This document shows, piece after piece, positions 1-9,016 of a DNA stretch of 62,118 bases (within the stretch, counting starts at the first letter, position 1; each line of letters opens with the position of its first letter). Location of the stretch: NCBI GenBank assembly GCA_016290295.1, contig JAEETJ010000016.1, forward strand, positions 1 through 62,118, read 5' to 3'. The translations under genes and the position numbers were made by a program. The notes below the pieces were generated by a model that made no database searches, had not been told where the DNA came from, and worked only from the letters and a program-made list of their open reading frames with translations. Source of the stretch: Bacteroidales bacterium (lineage in GTDB: Bacteria > Bacteroidota > Bacteroidia > Bacteroidales > WCHB1-69).

Positions 1-1086
1 GGTGCCAGATAATTGACGGCCACGGTGACTGAGGCGGTGCCAGTACAGCCGTAGCTGTTGGTACCTGTCACGGTGTAGGTGGTGGTGCTTGTCGGGTTGA
101 CCGTGACACTGGCGGTGTTGCCAACGGTAGTGCTGCCGGTTTGCCATACGTAGCTGTTGGCTCCAGAAGCGGAGAGGGTTGTGCTTTGTCCATAGTTGAT
201 AGTGGTGGTGCCGCCCACGATGGTGTTGGAGGCGGAGATGCTAATCGCTACAATGTCGCAGGAGGTCGTGAAGGTCTTTTGCTCGCCGTAAGAGGTGCCT
301 ACGCTGTTGGTGGCGTATGCCCGGACGTAATATGTGGTGTTGGGGTTCAATCCCGTGATATTGCTGGTGAAACTACCCGTGCCGCTGCCATTGGTGCTGT
401 GGCTTCCGCTCACGGTGGGGTTGGGCGAGGTGCTCCAGCACACGCCTCTTGCGGTCACACTTGCCCCTCCGTCAGCGGTGACATTACCTCCGCAGGTGGC
501 GGTGGTGGCGGCAATGCCCGTGACATTGCTGGTGGTGACGGTGGGTGCCAGATAATTGACGGCCACGGTGACTGAGGCGGTGCCAGTACAGCCGTAGCTG
601 TTGGTACCTGTCACGGTGTAGGTGGTGGTGCTTGTCGGGTTGACCGTGACACTGGCGGTGTTGCCAACGGCGGTGCTGCCAGTCTTCCATACGTAGCTGT
701 TGGCTCCAGAAGCGGAGAGGGTGGTGCTTTGGCCGTAGTTGATGGTGGTGGTGCCGCCACTGATAACGGTAGAGGCGGAGATGCCAATTGCCACAACGTT
801 GCAGGAGGTCGTGAAGGTCTTTTGCTCGCCGTAGCTGGTGCCAACACTGTTGGTGGCATAAGCCCGGACGTAATATGTGGTGTTGGGGGTCAGGCCGGTG
901 ATATTGCTGGTGAAGCTTCCCGTACCGCTGCCATCGGTGCTGTGGTTGCTGCTCACAGTGGGATTGGTCGAGGTGCTCCAGCACACACCTCTTGCGGTCA
1001 CACTTGCCCCTCCGTCAGCGGTGACATTGCCTCCGCAGGTGGCGGTGGTGGCGGCAATGCTGCTGACCTCGGAGGTGGTGACAGTA
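1..1086 (-). repeat. Two tandem near-identical 543-bp in-frame repeats
   Basis: The sequence at 1-543 recurs at 544-1086 with few substitutions. The period is 543 bp, or 181 codons, so the frame is kept. Each unit encodes an FN3-like segment (RGVCWSTS, NTTYYVRAYATNSVGTSYGE) and an Ig/PKD-like segment (SASGANSYVW, STTTYTVTGTNSYGC). The left copy begins at the window edge, so more copies may lie outside. A more diverged ancestor of the FN3-like part is visible at about 1510-1790. Confidence 0.9.
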
Positions 1087-4000
1087 GGGTTGGTGGCAGA
1101 GGAGGGCTCTCCGATCTTCTTTAAGGTAAGATTAAAACCGGCGTAATTGGTTGGAATGTTGAAGCGTGTGGTGAAGTTGATGGTAATTGAATTTTGGGTG
1201 GAAGTGATAGGAGTTGAAATAGAACCCGTGCGAGATCCCTGGAATAAAAGAGTTCCGGAAGTGCTACTGCCATCATAAATGGATAAAACGTCAATAGGAT
1301 TGCCCCCACTGGTGTAATTGTTTAGATAATAATTTCCAGCGATTTCAAAAGTCTGGTTAGGGTCCCCAGTATGTAAGGTTAGAGATCCTTCGCAGTCTCT
1401 GCTGTAATTATTGTTTGGTCCTGCATGGTCATAGACTTTCACGATCTCGTTGTTGACAGTATAAGTTTCTGTTCCAGTTTGCGGTACTACAAAATACAAG
1501 GTGATGCTTTGCTCTTCCCCGTAATTAGTTCCTATGCTGTTGGTGACGTATGTTCGTACATAATAGGTTAAATCAGGAGTTAATCCTGTCAATGTGCCGG
1601 AAAAATCTCCCATGCCGCTACCAACGGCAAGGTGTTCATCGCTGATGGTCGGATTATGTGAGGTGCTCCAGCAGAATCCTCGTCCTGTTATACTGCTGTT
1701 ACCGTTATGGATGACAGTGCCGCTACAGGTGGCGGTAGTGTTGCTTGTCTGTGTCATGTCTCCTGTGGTGACACTGGGCAGGCACGGAATAGTAGGATAG
1801 GCTAAGATACTGGCTTCGGAAGTGCAATAATTGTCGTTTACCGCATATACTGTATATCGGCAGGGATTGGTTAAAACATGGTTGTCAGTATAACTTGTAC
1901 TTGTTGTATTCCCTAAATGTGTGTCGTCTTTATATACCTCATAATGGTCAACTAGACTTACTACTTTTTCAATATCAGCTTTTAAGAGAATGTTGCGTGC
2001 CCACGGGTGTGTTGTGCCATCAGGAGTAAGATCAGACATCTCAAAGAAATCAAAGTTTTCATCTTCATCATATGTGCCATAATAATAACCGATAATCCCT
2101 CCTTGGTGATCCTTGTAGGTGGAAGAACCCAAACAGACAGGATAGCCCGATTCTGAATATATAATAATGCCAAACCATAATTCTTTGGTGTTATCAATAA
2201 TGAAAGGATTGAGAAGTTTTACGCTATTCCAATTGTTGAAAGTCAATGCTGATAGAGGGACTTCTTGGTTTACAATTTGTTCTCCAGGAGTATAGGTGCA
2301 ATTGTATCCGTCTGTGCAGTCTGAGCATGAACCACCTTGGTAGGCCACAATGCGACAATGGGTTGTTCCGCTTCTGGGAATAAAAGAAATGGCATTGAGA
2401 TAATGTTGGTTAAAACTGCTTAAATCAGAAACCTTATATCGTTGAAGCATACAATAGGTCAAATTTGACCCCATACTAAAATATGTGTATATTGTGGAAT
2501 CCCATGAGATGGTGCTGCTTTCTGGTATCGTATTCTGAATGGGTGCGGTCCAGTTTAGGTTAACGTTGGTTGCGTTGACTGTCGCTGTCAGATTGGTCGG
2601 TGCAAAACACATGGTTAAATAGGATTCGCCAAAAAGAAGAATGGTGTCATGAAGGCTTCCCGATGAAATCACGGCATATCCTTCTTCCGTTTGTGGTGTT
2701 GAAGAGAGAGGCTGATATTGCACGTACAAGGTTCCGCCATCAGCAGGCAGGGTGGTGGATGTGCTTAGTGTTCCAGCATTGTTGCCAACTATAAAGTTAC
2801 CATTTACGGTAACATTGATATTACCGCTGAGCATATGACCACGGACTTCGACAGTTTGTATTTCGCCAACTCCTCCAACGGGTGATGAAAGAGATAGTGT
2901 GTTGCTGCCGCATCTGATGAAAGATGAGGCGGCCGATATGCCGTATATAAGATGCTGATTATTGTTAAAATTGCCGGGACCAGGAGAAAGAAGGAAATTG
3001 CCATCGCTGGAACCACCCCAGCCCCAGTTGATGTGGAAGTAATCCCCATCGTATCCGTCGCATATAAAGGCATGGCCACTGCCGTAACTATTGGTACCTC
3101 CATAAATGAGGGGTCTTAAGTTGTCCAACTCGTTTTTAATCAGATTTTTCCATGCGACATCTGTATAATCTTCCTTATAAATACATTGAATACCTGTTGG
3201 ATAGACAAAATAGGTCATGAGTGCATTGGGAACATACGCATAAGCAGCTCCGCTTCCGCTTGGACCATAGTTCATGTTCACACTTACGCCGCAGTGGTAC
3301 ATCAGTTTGGCAACAGCGTCGATTTGGGCGGCACTGCTGGAGCTTGACAGGCTTGGTGGCATGAGACTGTAGTCATAATGAGCTTCAGAATAGTTCACTG
3401 AAAGTGTGCCATAATCACCGTAGCCTTGTTCAGCGTCCCCATGGGTTGTGTAGGTGTGATAGCCTGAACCAGTGGTGGGATATTCCCAATAGCGTATGAT
3501 CTGTGCCATGGCTGTCGCTACACAACCTGTCACCGCATGACCACTGTAACTGTTGGCAGCGTCAACGGGACAATAATTGTTGTAGTATGGTTCTTGGTCC
3601 CATGTGGTTTGTACCAGCGGACCTACGGCGTTTCGTGAATTTTCGATAATGTTGTGCTTGAGGTTATACCAGTGCAGGCTTACTTCCTCACTGGAGCTTC
3701 TGTCATTGCTTATCATCTCAGCAATTGTTTGTCGATACCCGTCCATCCAATACATGACATTGTCGGGTATATTCTGGGTGTTGAATGTGCTTGTGGTTGA
3801 ATATGCCAAAATTGGCTCCACACGGTCATCAGCGGAAATGATAACAAAACCATTGGTGAAATTCACCACATAATAACAATCCCTGCTCACCGTATTACGG
3901 GTGCCTGCTATGGTAATATCCGCTTTGGCACATTGCACTATTTGTGGCGTTTCACGCTGGTCAATGGAAATGTGGGCTTTTTGCTGATAAAACCTCTGCG

Positions 4001-4097
4001 CCAATTGTCTGGCTGTCGTGGAGTCGATGGGCTCTGCATTTGCCAGTTGGAAAAAGGCAATGAAAACAAGTAAAAACGAGAAGTATATTTTTTTCAT
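1..4097 (-). CDS. Secreted C10 (streptopain-like) cysteine peptidase with CUB-like, FN3-like and tandem 181-residue repeats, C-terminus cut by window edge
   Basis: The frame is open from the ATG at 4097 to the left edge (about 1365 codons), so the C-terminus is missing. Residues 1-22 form a signal peptide. A propeptide region follows, then a C10 peptidase domain. Its nucleophile is Cys192 in VTGCVATAMAQ and its catalytic His342 lies in GHAFICDGYDG, followed by FHINWGWGG; this is the streptopain (SpeB) arrangement. After about residue 500 come an FN3-like domain, a further module with RGFCWSTS and LTYYVRTYVTNS, a CUB-like region (about 885-990), and two copies of a repeat that joins an FN3-like and an Ig-like segment. 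C10 enzymes are secreted as inactive precursors and cleave proteins outside the cell. In this phylum such proteins usually end in a T9SS sorting domain, which would lie outside the window. The domain calls are by motif; the adhesive or substrate-binding role of the tail is inferred. Confidence 0.9.
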   Translation of the reverse strand, partial: MKKIYFSFLLVFIAFFQLANAEPIDSTTARQLAQRFYQQKAHISIDQRETPQIVQCAKADITIAGTRNTVSRDCYYVVNFTNGFVIISADDRVEPILAYSTTSTFNTQNIPDNVMYWMDGYRQTIAEMISNDRSSSEEVSLHWYNLKHNIIENSRNAVGPLVQTTWDQEPYYNNYCPVDAANSYSGHAVTGCVATAMAQIIRYWEYPTTGSGYHTYTTHGDAEQGYGDYGTLSVNYSEAHYDYSLMPPSLSSSSSAAQIDAVAKLMYHCGVSVNMNYGPSGSGAAYAYVPNALMTYFVYPTGIQCIYKEDYTDVAWKNLIKNELDNLRPLIYGGTNSYGSGHAFICDGYDGDYFHINWGWGGSSDGNFLLSPGPGNFNNNQHLIYGISAASSFIRCGSNTLSLSSPVGGVGEIQTVEVRGHMLSGNINVTVNGNFIVGNNAGTLSTSTTLPADGGTLYVQYQPLSSTPQTEEGYAVISSGSLHDTILLFGESYLTMCFAPTNLTATVNATNVNLNWTAPIQNTIPESSTISWDSTIYTYFSMGSNLTYCMLQRYKVSDLSSFNQHYLNAISFIPRSGTTHCRIVAYQGGSCSDCTDGYNCTYTPGEQIVNQEVPLSALTFNNWNSVKLLNPFIIDNTKELWFGIIIYSESGYPVCLGSSTYKDHQGGIIGYYYGTYDEDENFDFFEMSDLTPDGTTHPWARNILLKADIEKVVSLVDHYEVYKDDTHLGNTTSTSYTDNHVLTNPCRYTVYAVNDNYCTSEASILAYPTIPCLPSVTTGDMTQTSNTTATCSGTVIHNGNSSITGRGFCWSTSHNPTISDEHLAVGSGMGDFSGTLTGLTPDLTYYVRTYVTNSIGTNYGEEQSITLYFVVPQTGTETYTVNNEIVKVYDHAGPNNNYSRDCEGSLTLHTGDPNQTFEIAGNYYLNNYTSGGNPIDVLSIYDGSSTSGTLLFQGSRTGSISTPITSTQNSITINFTTRFNIPTNYAGFNLTLKKIGEPSSATNPTVTTSEVSSIAATTATCGGNVTADGGASVTARGVCWSTSTNPTVSSNHSTDGSGTGSFTSNITGLTPNTTYYVRAYATNSVGTSYGEQKTFTTSCNVVAIGISASTVISGGTTTINYGQSTTLSASGANSYVWKTGSTAVGNTASVTVNPTSTTTYTVTGTNSYGCTGTASVTVAVNYLAPTVTTSNVTGIAATTATCGGNVTADGGASVTARGVCWSTSPNPTVSGSHSTNGSGTGSFTSNITGLNPNTTYYVRAYATNSVGTSYGEQKTFTTSCDIVAISISASNTIVGGTTTINYGQSTTLSASGANSYVWQTGSTTVGNTASVTVNPTSTTTYTVTGTNSYGCTGTASVTVAVNYLA

Positions 4098-4131
4098 AAA
4101 AGTGTAATTTTTCAGTAAACTAAATTAATCT

Positions 4132-4140
4132 GCAAAGATA
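4132..4140 (-). promoter_or_regulatory. -7 promoter motif TATCTTTGC of the C10 peptidase gene
   Basis: The minus strand reads TATCTTTGC 35 bp before the ATG, matching the Bacteroidota -7 consensus TAnnTTTG. It lies back to back with the promoter of the S41 protease. Confidence 0.7.
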
Positions 4141-4266
4141 AAACAATATAAATAAATTAACTATGGATTGTTGATAAAATGCGTGCTATTTTTTATAACT
4201 TTTTTAGTTGAATCCGTGGGAATGAAATGCAATATTTTCCCTGTTTTTTCGTTTAAGAAAAAATCG

Positions 4267-4275
4267 TACCTTTGC
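4267..4275 (+). promoter_or_regulatory. -7 promoter motif TACCTTTGC of the S41 peptidase gene
   Basis: TACCTTTGC lies 26 bp before the ATG at 4302 and matches TAnnTTTG. The divergent intergenic region (4098-4301) holds this and the opposing promoter. Confidence 0.7.
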
Positions 4276-4301
4276 AAGATTTAATTACTAAGGAATAGAA
4301 T

Positions 4302-5951
4302 ATGAGAAAAAAACTGTGGACTCTGGTCTTTTCTTTTTTGATAATATTTTCATTTTCAAATGTTTGTAAGGCTCAGCATGATTTCGAAATAGCTAAAAAT
4401 GTCGATATTTTTGTTTCGATTTTAAAAGAATTGAATGCGAAATATGCCGATGAGATTTCTCCAGGCGACTTGACCAAAACCGCTATCGATGCGATGCTGT
4501 CAAGTTTGGATCCCTATACGGTGTATTATCCGGAGTCGCAGATTGAGGACTACAAGATGATGACCAAAGGCCAGTATGGTGGCATCGGTGCGCTGATTCA
4601 GCAGCATGGCGACTATATTGTGATTTCCGAGCCCTATGAGGATTGTCCGGCGCATCAGGCGGGATTGATGGCGGGTGACCGCATCCTGAGTGTCAACAAG
4701 CAGAGCATGAAAAACCGCAGTTCTTCAGATGTAAGCGAATACCTGAAAGGCCAGCCGGGTACCAAAATCACTATTGAGGTGGAACGCTATGGTCAGTCCA
4801 AACCACTGTCGTTTGATGTGGTACGTAAGGAAATCAAGTTCCCGAGTGTGCCTTATTCGGGCATGGTGAGTGACGAGGTGGGTTATATCAAACTTGACCA
4901 GTTCACCGAAAAGGCCAGCAGCGAAGTGAAAGAGGCCTTCGTCAAATTGAAAGAGCAGGGCATGAAATACCTGATCTTCGACTTGCGTAACAATGGCGGT
5001 GGTTTGCTGCAGGAAGCTGTGAATATCATGAATATTTTTGTGGACCAGGGTACCATGATTTCCGAAACCAAAGGTAAATTGGAATCCCAGCATAATGTGT
5101 ATAAAACCCGCTTCCCTGTAACGGATAAAACCATACCAGTCGTGGTGCTGGTCAACGAATACAGTGCCTCAGCCTCGGAGATTGTCTCTGGTGCTTTCCA
5201 AGATTTGGACCGTGGTGTGATTATGGGACGAAAGACTTTTGGTAAGGGATTGGTTCAGAATGTTTTACCTCTGAGTTATAACACTTCCATGAAAATCACC
5301 ATCGCCAAGTACTACATTCCCAGTGGCCGTTGTGTGCAGAATATCGAGTATTTCAAAAATGATACGCTTACTCCTACGCGTACCAAGATTCCGGATTCTT
5401 TGGCGGTGGCCTATAAGACCAAAAATGGCAGAACGGTGTATGACAAGGGTGGGGTGGAGCCAGATGTGATTTCGCCAGACACCGTTGCCAGCAATCTGCT
5501 TCTCGCTTTGGTGCTGAATAATCTTATCTTTGATTATGCTACTCAGTACCGTGCTACTCATGCTACGATACCTGAAGCAAAGGATTTCAGGGTGAATGAT
5601 GAGATTTATAATGATTTTATTCATTTCCTGAAAGATAAAGAATATACCTATACCACTGAAACTGAAAAGGTTTTGGAAGACCTGAAAGAAGTGGCTGAGG
5701 ATGAGCAATATTTCAAGGATATTTCCGCTTTGTATGATAGCATGAAGAAGAAGATTGAAGAAGAAAAAAGTACTGAATTACAGAAATATAAGGCAGAAAT
5801 CTCTGACTATCTGGCTTCGGAAATCATCAGCAGATATTATTACCAGAAAGGAAAATATGTGGATATGCTGCGTTGTGATCCGGAAATCTCCGCGGCAAAA
5901 GATTTGCTGTTGAACCAAGCCCGTTATAAATCAATTTTAGGCCAAAAATAA
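4302..5951 (+). CDS. S41 family carboxy-terminal processing protease with PDZ domain
   Basis: This 549-residue protein begins with a signal peptide (about 1-24). A short helical cap follows (LSSLDPYTVYYPESQ), then a PDZ domain near residues 88-165 (GGIGALIQ, AGLMAGDRILSVN) and the S41 catalytic core. The serine/lysine dyad can be placed: Ser290 in SASASEIVSGAF and Lys315 in KTFGKGLVQ. Their spacing of 25 residues equals that of E. coli Prc (Ser430/Lys455). The enzyme should work in the periplasm, cleaving proteins near their C-termini for quality control or maturation. The length fits Bacteroidota members of the family, which carry a C-terminal helical extension. The next gene starts 5 bp after the stop, so the two are probably co-transcribed. 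Confidence 0.92.
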   Translation: MRKKLWTLVFSFLIIFSFSNVCKAQHDFEIAKNVDIFVSILKELNAKYADEISPGDLTKTAIDAMLSSLDPYTVYYPESQIEDYKMMTKGQYGGIGALIQQHGDYIVISEPYEDCPAHQAGLMAGDRILSVNKQSMKNRSSSDVSEYLKGQPGTKITIEVERYGQSKPLSFDVVRKEIKFPSVPYSGMVSDEVGYIKLDQFTEKASSEVKEAFVKLKEQGMKYLIFDLRNNGGGLLQEAVNIMNIFVDQGTMISETKGKLESQHNVYKTRFPVTDKTIPVVVLVNEYSASASEIVSGAFQDLDRGVIMGRKTFGKGLVQNVLPLSYNTSMKITIAKYYIPSGRCVQNIEYFKNDTLTPTRTKIPDSLAVAYKTKNGRTVYDKGGVEPDVISPDTVASNLLLALVLNNLIFDYATQYRATHATIPEAKDFRVNDEIYNDFIHFLKDKEYTYTTETEKVLEDLKEVAEDEQYFKDISALYDSMKKKIEEEKSTELQKYKAEISDYLASEIISRYYYQKGKYVDMLRCDPEISAAKDLLLNQARYKSILGQK

Positions 5952-5956
5952 GCGTT

Positions 5957-7585
5957 TTGAAGCGACTTCAAATACATCATGGCATTTTCGTTTTATTGAC
6001 AGCGGCGTTGTGTGCCGCTATCCCGCTGTCCAATTATGTGATGAGCATGATGTTGCTTTTTATTACGGCCAACTGGCTGATTGAATGGGATTTCAAGGCC
6101 AAATGGCAGCGTCTGAAAGAGAATCGCTCGATCTTGCTTGCCTTGTTGTTTATGCTGGTGTTTTCTTTGGGCTTCATCCGCGCCGATGATTTTGCAGTGG
6201 CCTTGGATTACTGGGTTACGAAACTGCCGCTATTTATGGCGCCAGTGCTATTTGTCAGTTCCCAACGTCCCAACCATAAAGAACTGAATTTCATTTTGTT
6301 GTGCTTTATCTTGAGCGTATTGTATGCCTCGGTCTTTTCCACCATTTTTTATGTAAGTCATGAGGTGCAGGATATCCGTGAAATATCAGTGTTTATCTCC
6401 CATATCCGCTTTAGTTTGTGTATTGATGTGGCGATAGTGCTGTTATTGTATTATGCGTTCAAAGAAAAAGATTGGTCGTTGCCGACTTTGGTGAAATCAT
6501 TCTCGGATGTGCAGCGTAGTTTTAGACTTCTCCCTAAAAGGAAAGAATTCAACAGGTCTGTTTTTGGGGTGGTTTTGGCACTCGTCAGTGCAATATGGCT
6601 GTTGATTTACCTTTTTATTGCCCAGACACTTACAGGAATTATTTTGTTATTTTTGGTGGCTGTGGCCTACCTCTTGTATGTGCTGTTCTGTCATTGGAAA
6701 GAAAAAACTTACCGTTGGATAGCTGCAGGCATGCTTTTCCTGTTGGCTGTTTTTATGGTTTTTGTGGGAAGCGTGACCTGGCGCTATTTTCACGTGGATA
6801 AATCACAGTATTTGACTATAGATACGGTGACTGCGAATGGAAATCCGTATGAGAATAATATGAATTCCATGGTGGAAAATGGTTCTCCGATAGGCATGTA
6901 TGTGTGTGAGGAAGAGATGGAAAGGGCTTGGGCGGTTCGTAGTGATAAGGATATCAGTGAACCTGTTGAAAAGGCCACCTTGGTGCGCTATTTGAATTCT
7001 TGTCATCTGCGTAAGGACAGCGCCGGAGTAATGGCTTTGTCGGATGGAGATGTGCATAATATTGAGCGGGGTATTGCCAATGTGGACTATACCAGCGGTT
7101 TTGGCATTAAACGCGCCTTATACCCGATTTTCTTCAGTATTGAATTATACAGATGTTCGGGTGATGTGCAGAATTCCACCTTGCTGCAGCGTGTGGAGTA
7201 TATGCGTGCCGCATGGCATCTAGTACAGCAGAATTGGGGTCTTGGAGTGGGCTTGGGCAACCATAAAACCGCCGTCAGTGAGCAGCTGAAACTGGAAGGC
7301 AGTAGCATGTGCTGGAAGGAGAGAATAGGGTGTCATAACCAGTGGCTCACATTTTGGTTGATGGGCGGTATCGCAGTGCCTGTGTTTTTTCTTATCATGC
7401 TGATATATCCTTTTGTTGAACAAAAGAAAAAAATCACTTTCGTATATGTGGCCTTCTTCATTATTTTGGTGGGCTCAATGTTTACCGAGGACACGCTGGA
7501 AACAGAGGCCGGTCTGACCTTGTTTTCGGTCATGAACTCAATTTTATTGTATGGCTTTAATTTGAATCATTATGAAAACGCTTGA
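5957..7585 (+). CDS. O-antigen ligase / Wzy polymerase-like membrane protein
   Basis: This 542-residue multi-pass membrane protein has about ten hydrophobic segments and a large soluble loop between about residues 275 and 410. The loop is followed by the signature GLGVGLGNHKTAVSEQ and HNQWLTFWLMGG of the Wzy_C / O-antigen ligase family. Such proteins join or polymerise undecaprenyl-linked glycans at the outer face of the inner membrane. The start is taken as TTG at 5957, 5 bp after the protease stop; the first in-frame ATG lies 28 codons further and would cut the first membrane segment. The gene overlaps the start of the cytidine deaminase gene by 14 bp. Ligase and polymerase cannot be told apart by sequence reading, and no glycan cluster surrounds it. 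Confidence 0.72.
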   Translation: MKRLQIHHGIFVLLTAALCAAIPLSNYVMSMMLLFITANWLIEWDFKAKWQRLKENRSILLALLFMLVFSLGFIRADDFAVALDYWVTKLPLFMAPVLFVSSQRPNHKELNFILLCFILSVLYASVFSTIFYVSHEVQDIREISVFISHIRFSLCIDVAIVLLLYYAFKEKDWSLPTLVKSFSDVQRSFRLLPKRKEFNRSVFGVVLALVSAIWLLIYLFIAQTLTGIILLFLVAVAYLLYVLFCHWKEKTYRWIAAGMLFLLAVFMVFVGSVTWRYFHVDKSQYLTIDTVTANGNPYENNMNSMVENGSPIGMYVCEEEMERAWAVRSDKDISEPVEKATLVRYLNSCHLRKDSAGVMALSDGDVHNIERGIANVDYTSGFGIKRALYPIFFSIELYRCSGDVQNSTLLQRVEYMRAAWHLVQQNWGLGVGLGNHKTAVSEQLKLEGSSMCWKERIGCHNQWLTFWLMGGIAVPVFFLIMLIYPFVEQKKKITFVYVAFFIILVGSMFTEDTLETEAGLTLFSVMNSILLYGFNLNHYENA

Positions 7586-8057
7586 TTTGATTTCCCGTAT
7601 TACCGTTTACGAAGACCGTTCGGAATTACCGGCTGAATGGCTCGATTTGTTGGAAAAGGCGCATGAAGCAGCGAAAAAGGCATATTCTCCCTATTCCAAT
7701 TTCAAGGTTGGAGCCGCCGTTTTGCTGAATAATGGTGAGGTCATCACGGGAAATAATCAGGAAAATGCCGCTTATCCGTCGGGTTTGTGTGCTGAGCGAA
7801 CGGCTACATTTTACGCATCTGCCCAATTTCCGGAGGTTCCGTTCAACAAATTGGCGATTACAGCCATTAATCCCAAAGAAAAACTTACACGCCCAGTATC
7901 CCCTTGTGGCAGCTGTCGCCAAGCTCTGCTCGAGTACGAGCAGAAATTCAAGCAGCGCATAGAGGTATTGCTGGCAGGCGAAGAGGGCGAGGTGTATGTG
8001 CTGAAGAGCATTAGCGACCTGCTGCCTTTTTCTTTCAGCAATGATTACCTGCCTTGA
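7572..8057 (+). CDS. cdd: Cytidine deaminase
   Basis: This 161-residue protein deaminates cytidine and deoxycytidine to uridine forms in pyrimidine salvage. The zinc site is complete: Cys73 and catalytic Glu75 in GLCAERTA, then Cys112 and Cys115 in SPCGSCRQ. The substrate-binding stretch SPYSNFKVGAA is also present. The length is slightly above the usual 130-140 residues for the homotetrameric class because of an N-terminal extension. Its ATG lies inside the end of the preceding membrane protein gene, so translation may be coupled. Confidence 0.93.
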   Translation: MKTLDLISRITVYEDRSELPAEWLDLLEKAHEAAKKAYSPYSNFKVGAAVLLNNGEVITGNNQENAAYPSGLCAERTATFYASAQFPEVPFNKLAITAINPKEKLTRPVSPCGSCRQALLEYEQKFKQRIEVLLAGEEGEVYVLKSISDLLPFSFSNDYLP

Positions 8058-8065
8058 TGTGATTG

Positions 8066-8091
8066 TGGAGACGTGCCGTGGCGAGTCTATA
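8066..8091. repeat. Decayed inverted-repeat element of the GAGACGTGCC type
   Basis: GGAGACGTGCC followed by GTGGCGAGTCT is an imperfect palindrome. It resembles an intergenic palindrome I recall as common in Bacteroidota. A GGACG...CGTCC relative lies at 59755-59773. Confidence 0.4.
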
Positions 8092-8128
8092 CAAAATAAT
8101 CTATTGAACAAATCCAATGCGTCCCCTC

Positions 8129-8167
8129 CAATTAACTAATTTGCTAATTAACTAATTTGCTAATTGA
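8129..8167. repeat. AT-rich word repeat (AATTAACTAATTTGCT)
   Basis: There are two to three tandem copies of a word built from TAATTAACTAATTTGC just upstream of a promoter. The same word, in either orientation, recurs near 13873, 32362, 35565, 38190-38322, 46480, 46655 and 57630. Confidence 0.7.
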
Positions 8168-8176
8168 AATATTTTG

Positions 8177-8185
8177 TATCTTTGC
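8177..8185 (+). promoter_or_regulatory. -7 promoter motif TATCTTTGC
   Basis: TATCTTTGC lies 18 bp before the ATG at 8204 and matches the Bacteroidota -7 consensus. Confidence 0.7.
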
Positions 8186-8203
8186 AAATTCTAATGTAAT
8201 GGT

Positions 8204-8956
8204 ATGAAAAAGAAACTCATTGCTCTCTTTCTGATAGTTGCGTCATGCGTTTGTGCGTATGCGCAAGACAGTCAAGATACACTCGCTCAAGGAAAAAAAG
8301 GCAAGGTAAAAGAGAAAGTTGAAAAGGTGTTGAATCCGAAAGGGGAGGAGAAACCTGAAATCGTGCGAGACCGCCTGAATATCGACATTTACCATTCTTT
8401 CTGGATGGGAATGCCGCAGGAGGTAAAACATATGAAGTTCGACCCGGGTTTTTCGGTGTCCGCCTTGTGGGATTTCAAAGTGTCTAAAACCAGTCCTGTT
8501 TCTTTTGGCGTGGGTCTGGGATTTTCCTATTATTCCCAGTTTACCAATTCCCTGCTGAAAATCAGCGATGGCTGGATTATGAAGTATTATGTGCTGGATG
8601 AGAACATCAAGTATAAATTGAACCGCATCAACTACATGAACTGCAACCTGCCGATTGAGTTCAGATACCGCCATAGACAAAGCGGTTTCAAGTTCTCTAT
8701 TGGTGTCCGTGTGGGCTTGATTGCCGAGGTGTCGCAGAACTATAAAGGCGCAGATCCAGAGGGCGGTTCAATGGATAGATGGTACAAAAGCCGTGAGATT
8801 TATAATACGCAGAGAATCAGTGTGGAAGCCTATACCCGTATCGGCTGGAAGGCTTTTGCAGTCTTCTATGGCGTGCATCTCAATAAGCTCTTCAACAATG
8901 GCACAGGCCCTGCTGAATTTCCAATGTCTTTGGGTCTCTCCATCAGCCTGTTTTAA
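8204..8956 (+). CDS. Outer-membrane beta-barrel protein (PorT-like)
   Basis: This 250-residue protein has a signal peptide ending in YAQ (about 1-21). A lysine-rich stretch follows, then alternating amphipathic strands with Gly/aromatic patterns such as VSFGVGLGFSYYSQF and IEFRYRHRQSGFKFSIGVRVG. It ends in SLGLSISLF, an aromatic C-terminus typical of outer-membrane barrels. The overall form is that of small porin-like or PorT-like barrels of Bacteroidota. It has its own promoter, and panB follows after 60 bp. The substrate or partner cannot be read from sequence. Confidence 0.68.
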   Translation: MKKKLIALFLIVASCVCAYAQDSQDTLAQGKKGKVKEKVEKVLNPKGEEKPEIVRDRLNIDIYHSFWMGMPQEVKHMKFDPGFSVSALWDFKVSKTSPVSFGVGLGFSYYSQFTNSLLKISDGWIMKYYVLDENIKYKLNRINYMNCNLPIEFRYRHRQSGFKFSIGVRVGLIAEVSQNYKGADPEGGSMDRWYKSREIYNTQRISVEAYTRIGWKAFAVFYGVHLNKLFNNGTGPAEFPMSLGLSISLF

Positions 8957-9016
8957 TTTTTTTTAATAGCATTCAGTTTATTTAACGATATTGATTTAAC
9001 TAATTTTAAGTTTGTT

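Noticed and set aside
141-1146. Open frames on the plus strand and minus-frame shadows inside the C10 peptidase repeats
   Set aside because: They are other-frame readings of the repeat DNA, with low-complexity Gly/Ala/Val or His/Gln content and no start context. The minus frame starting at 4097 explains the DNA.
9007-9014. TAAGTTTG as a promoter of panB
   Set aside because: It ends 2 bp before the ATG, so the transcript would start inside the gene.
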